In this document: positions 5,900-7,585 of the stretch, piece after piece
Position numbering within the stretch: position 1 is the first letter of the stretch
Layout of the letters: each line of letters starts with the position of its first letter
From: Alphaproteobacteria bacterium
GTDB taxonomy: Bacteria > Pseudomonadota > Alphaproteobacteria > Rhizobiales > Hyphomicrobiaceae
Direction of reading: 5' to 3'
Length of the DNA stretch: 7,585 nt
NCBI GenBank assembly: GCA_022600335.1
Contig: JAHZKN010000367.1
Location: 1-7,585, forward strand
Notes under the pieces: generated by a model
Databases searched by the model: none
Seen by the model: the letters and a program-made list of their open reading frames with translations, nothing else
Told to the model about the DNA's origin: nothing
Position numbers and translations under genes: made by a program

Positions 5900-6768
5900 G
5901 GTGTGCCGCCTACGGCCAGGACCTGCCGCCGCGCGTCAGCCAATCGTTCAACCGCTGTTGCTACATAGGGGGTGCCACACAACGTACTCCACATCGGCAA
6001 CGCCACGTGTGGTCGCGAACTCTGTAGTGTTTTCAAAACCGGGTGGCGTAGATTGTCAGCAAGAACGGTTCTAAAGTCCTCAGGCGCATTGGCTAACACC
6101 AAAACATCAGGTGGCGTTAGAACCAGTGTCTCAAGGGCGACGCGGCCGCCACGACTATGACCGAGCGTGGCGGCCATGTTTTTTAATCCGACAAACTGCA
6201 AGACATCATCTAACAAAGAGCCGGGTAAAGACACAATGCTATTGACCTCCAACGCCATCGCCGTTGGCTGATGCTCGTCGCGTCGGTTCTTTGCGTCAAC
6301 AGCATGCGCGAGACGTCGATCAAACGCCGCAATCATCGCCTCTCCGCGTTCGGCCGCCCCAACGGCTGTCGCCAATAAACGAATTAAGCGACGGATCCCG
6401 TCCAGCGTTGCAGGTTGGTCAACCACGACAACACGCTTGCCAAGGCGGCGTAACAAGTTACGCGTCGCAGGCGTCGAATAGCGACCGGCGAATACGAGAT
6501 CTGGGTCCAGAACCAACACATCTTCAGCCGCGCCGCGCACACGCTTGTACGCGTGGGCACGGTGTGCGACGGCCGACATCGTGGCATCCGTTGCCAAAAA
6601 ACTTAGCGCTGCAATCCGCTCAGGGGCTACAAGATCAATCAGGATCTGATCAACGCACAGATTGAGGGAGACAATGCGTTGTGGTGGCGCTTCAGCAGCA
6701 GCTGACGCGCTTCCCAAAAGACTAGCTACACACCACCAAACCGCTAACGCAACTCTCGAAACAATCAT
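5896..6768 (-). CDS. Periplasmic substrate-binding protein, BtuF-like
   Basis: 290 residues. Residues 1 to about 25 are a signal peptide (VALAVWWCVASLLGSASAAA, cleavage near Ala-Glu-Ala). The mature protein opens with RIVSLNLCVDQILIDL, the start of the helical-backbone periplasmic binding fold, and continues with the VLVLDPDLVFAGRYS segment (84-98), a long linking helix region (about 122-155), and a second lobe ending WSTLCGTPYVATAVERLADA. The SLNLC-x-DQ opening is typical of binding proteins I associate with corrinoid (vitamin B12) uptake operons in proteobacteria. Two mature cysteines, 38 and 264, are one per lobe. The only possible start is ATG 6768: no other in-frame start occurs before the receptor's TAG 30 bases upstream. 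It lacks a clear Shine-Dalgarno site. It delivers ligand to the adjacent permease. Confidence 0.9.
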   Translation of the reverse strand: MIVSRVALAVWWCVASLLGSASAAAEAPPQRIVSLNLCVDQILIDLVAPERIAALSFLATDATMSAVAHRAHAYKRVRGAAEDVLVLDPDLVFAGRYSTPATRNLLRRLGKRVVVVDQPATLDGIRRLIRLLATAVGAAERGEAMIAAFDRRLAHAVDAKNRRDEHQPTAMALEVNSIVSLPGSLLDDVLQFVGLKNMAATLGHSRGGRVALETLVLTPPDVLVLANAPEDFRTVLADNLRHPVLKTLQSSRPHVALPMWSTLCGTPYVATAVERLADARRQVLAVGGTP

Positions 6769-6798
6769 ATGACCCGAAGTACGAATTGTTGCATCTCC

Positions 6799-7585
6799 CT
6801 ACCGCCCCTCCGCCCAGGCGCGCGTTTGCTCTTCAACATAGGTGAACCGCAAACCCGCATAAGCGGCAATCGGCGCGGTATTGATGCCGACAACTTCCGT
6901 ATAATCTTCATCAAGAAGGTTCTCGACCCGCCCATAAACCTCAACACCCGGTGTTACTTTGTAAGACGCGGCCGCTGTCAGCAACAAAAACTCATCAAGT
7001 TTAACCGGCAGCGCTGTGAAAGTATTGCTGTTGAAAGCTTTGTCAAACATCTCACCATTGTAAACCGCTGCGAGATTGAGATTTGCGCGACCCTGGTCGA
7101 AATTGTAATTGACATCCAAGCGGCCGGAATGCGGCGGACGACGGATCTCCTCACTGCCATCATCTTCGCGCGCTTTGAGGTAGGTATACGATGCGCCAAG
7201 GCGCAATCCCTGTCCAAATTCGATGTGTCCGGCAACTTCCACACCTTCACGCTTACTTTCCCCCGTTCTGTTGATCGCTGTTGACGCAAAGGTGGGTAAG
7301 AAATCGATGTCGATTTCATTCTCCAAATTCTGCGAAAAATAGGTGACGTCAACAAGGGCTTTACGATCAGGTGTTGCAATCTCAACACCGGCATCCCAAC
7401 CGAAACTCTCTTCCGGCGTTAGATTTGGATTGGCGATAAAAACACCGCCAGGGAAACTGCCAAACAGTTCAAAGAGACTTGGGTATTTGACGCCTTCGCC
7501 AACCGTGGCATGTAGCCGTACCGGGGTCTGCAGCATCTTCAACGATCCCGACGCACTCCAAGTCGTGAAATCTTCGAAGCTATCA
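6799..7585 (-). CDS. TonB-dependent outer-membrane receptor, C-terminal part
   Basis: The frame is open from the right edge (7584) to TAG at 6801-6799, so 261 C-terminal residues are visible; the plug, TonB box and signal peptide lie outside. Barrel features are plain: GEGVKYPSLFELFG and NPNLTPEESFGWDAGVE (the NPNLxPE(E/K)S motif of BtuB and siderophore receptors), then alternating amphipathic strands, and finally VYGRVENLLDEDYTEVVG, the usual penultimate motif of TonB-dependent receptors. The last strand YAGLRFTY is followed by ten extra polar residues ending AWAEGR, rather than a terminal aromatic residue. A TTG at 7542 is in frame but internal. It is the first visible gene of the uptake operon, 30 bases ahead of the binding protein. 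Ligand is inferred to be a corrinoid or siderophore. Regulation cannot be judged because the 5' end is missing. Confidence 0.92.
   Translation of the reverse strand, partial: DSFEDFTTWSASGSLKMLQTPVRLHATVGEGVKYPSLFELFGSFPGGVFIANPNLTPEESFGWDAGVEIATPDRKALVDVTYFSQNLENEIDIDFLPTFASTAINRTGESKREGVEVAGHIEFGQGLRLGASYTYLKAREDDGSEEIRRPPHSGRLDVNYNFDQGRANLNLAAVYNGEMFDKAFNSNTFTALPVKLDEFLLLTAAASYKVTPGVEVYGRVENLLDEDYTEVVGINTAPIAAYAGLRFTYVEEQTRAWAEGR

Larger units (their letters stand above)
3042..7585 (-). other. Predicted operon: receptor, binding protein, permease, ATPase, patatin
   Basis: Five minus-strand genes follow each other with gaps of 30, -4 and -4 bases, then 69 bases (or 6 if the patatin starts at GTG 4151). 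The first four make a full outer-to-inner membrane import chain. No terminator or promoter-like spacer interrupts them. I found no hairpin with a T-tail after the patatin stop, where only 23 bases separate it from the convergent regulator. Membership of the patatin gene is inferred from strand and spacing only. Confidence 0.75.

Noticed and set aside
5616..6074. 152-codon plus-strand frame opposite the permease and binding protein
   Set aside because: It spans the junction of two well-defined minus-strand genes; low-complexity Pro/Ala/Arg translation typical of an antisense shadow.
6769..7284. 171-codon plus-strand frame opposite the receptor
   Set aside because: The minus strand carries clear TonB-receptor barrel motifs along the whole stretch; the plus translation has no family features.

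Overview
The window looks like a piece of an alphaproteobacterial chromosome, most likely from the Hyphomicrobiales (Rhizobiales). This rests on three things: a bactofilin, a small secreted four-cysteine protein of a type I associate with that order, and an intergenic palindromic repeat of the CCGAAAA...TTTTCGG / GAGCAyGATGCGA kind that is scattered through rhizobial genomes. The lineage is an inference from recall and was not computed.

Left part (1-1967), cell envelope. The window opens inside a bactofilin gene (+). A minus-strand gene for a 110-residue exported protein with four cysteines converges on it and ends in a long hairpin with a T-rich tail. After a gene-free stretch of about 560 bases comes a plus-strand RlpA-type double-psi beta-barrel protein. 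It has an unusual Lys/Arg/Tyr-rich stalk, no SPOR domain, and a textbook intrinsic terminator.

Middle (1968-3018). Two adjacent inverted-repeat elements are followed by a plus-strand XRE-type helix-turn-helix regulator whose large C-terminal domain I cannot assign to a named family.

Right part (3042-7585), all on the minus strand and read from high to low coordinates: the C-terminal part of a TonB-dependent outer-membrane receptor, a periplasmic substrate-binding protein, a FecCD/BtuC-type permease, its ATPase, and a patatin-like phospholipase. The three ABC genes are joined by two ATGA stop/start overlaps, and the receptor ends 30 bases before the binding protein. Together they form a complete uptake route: receptor (outer membrane), binding protein (periplasm), permease and ATPase (inner membrane). 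The binding-protein type (opening SLNLCVDQ) and the BtuB-like receptor tail make cobalamin or another corrinoid the best guess, with a ferric siderophore as the alternative. The receptor's 5' end and any upstream riboswitch or Fur site lie outside the window.

I found no CRISPR array, transposase, tRNA, rRNA or defence cassette. The less ordinary points are the cationic RlpA stalk, the regulator's unassigned domain, the strand-asymmetric palindrome, the patatin gene at the end of an uptake operon, and a non-canonical receptor C-terminus.
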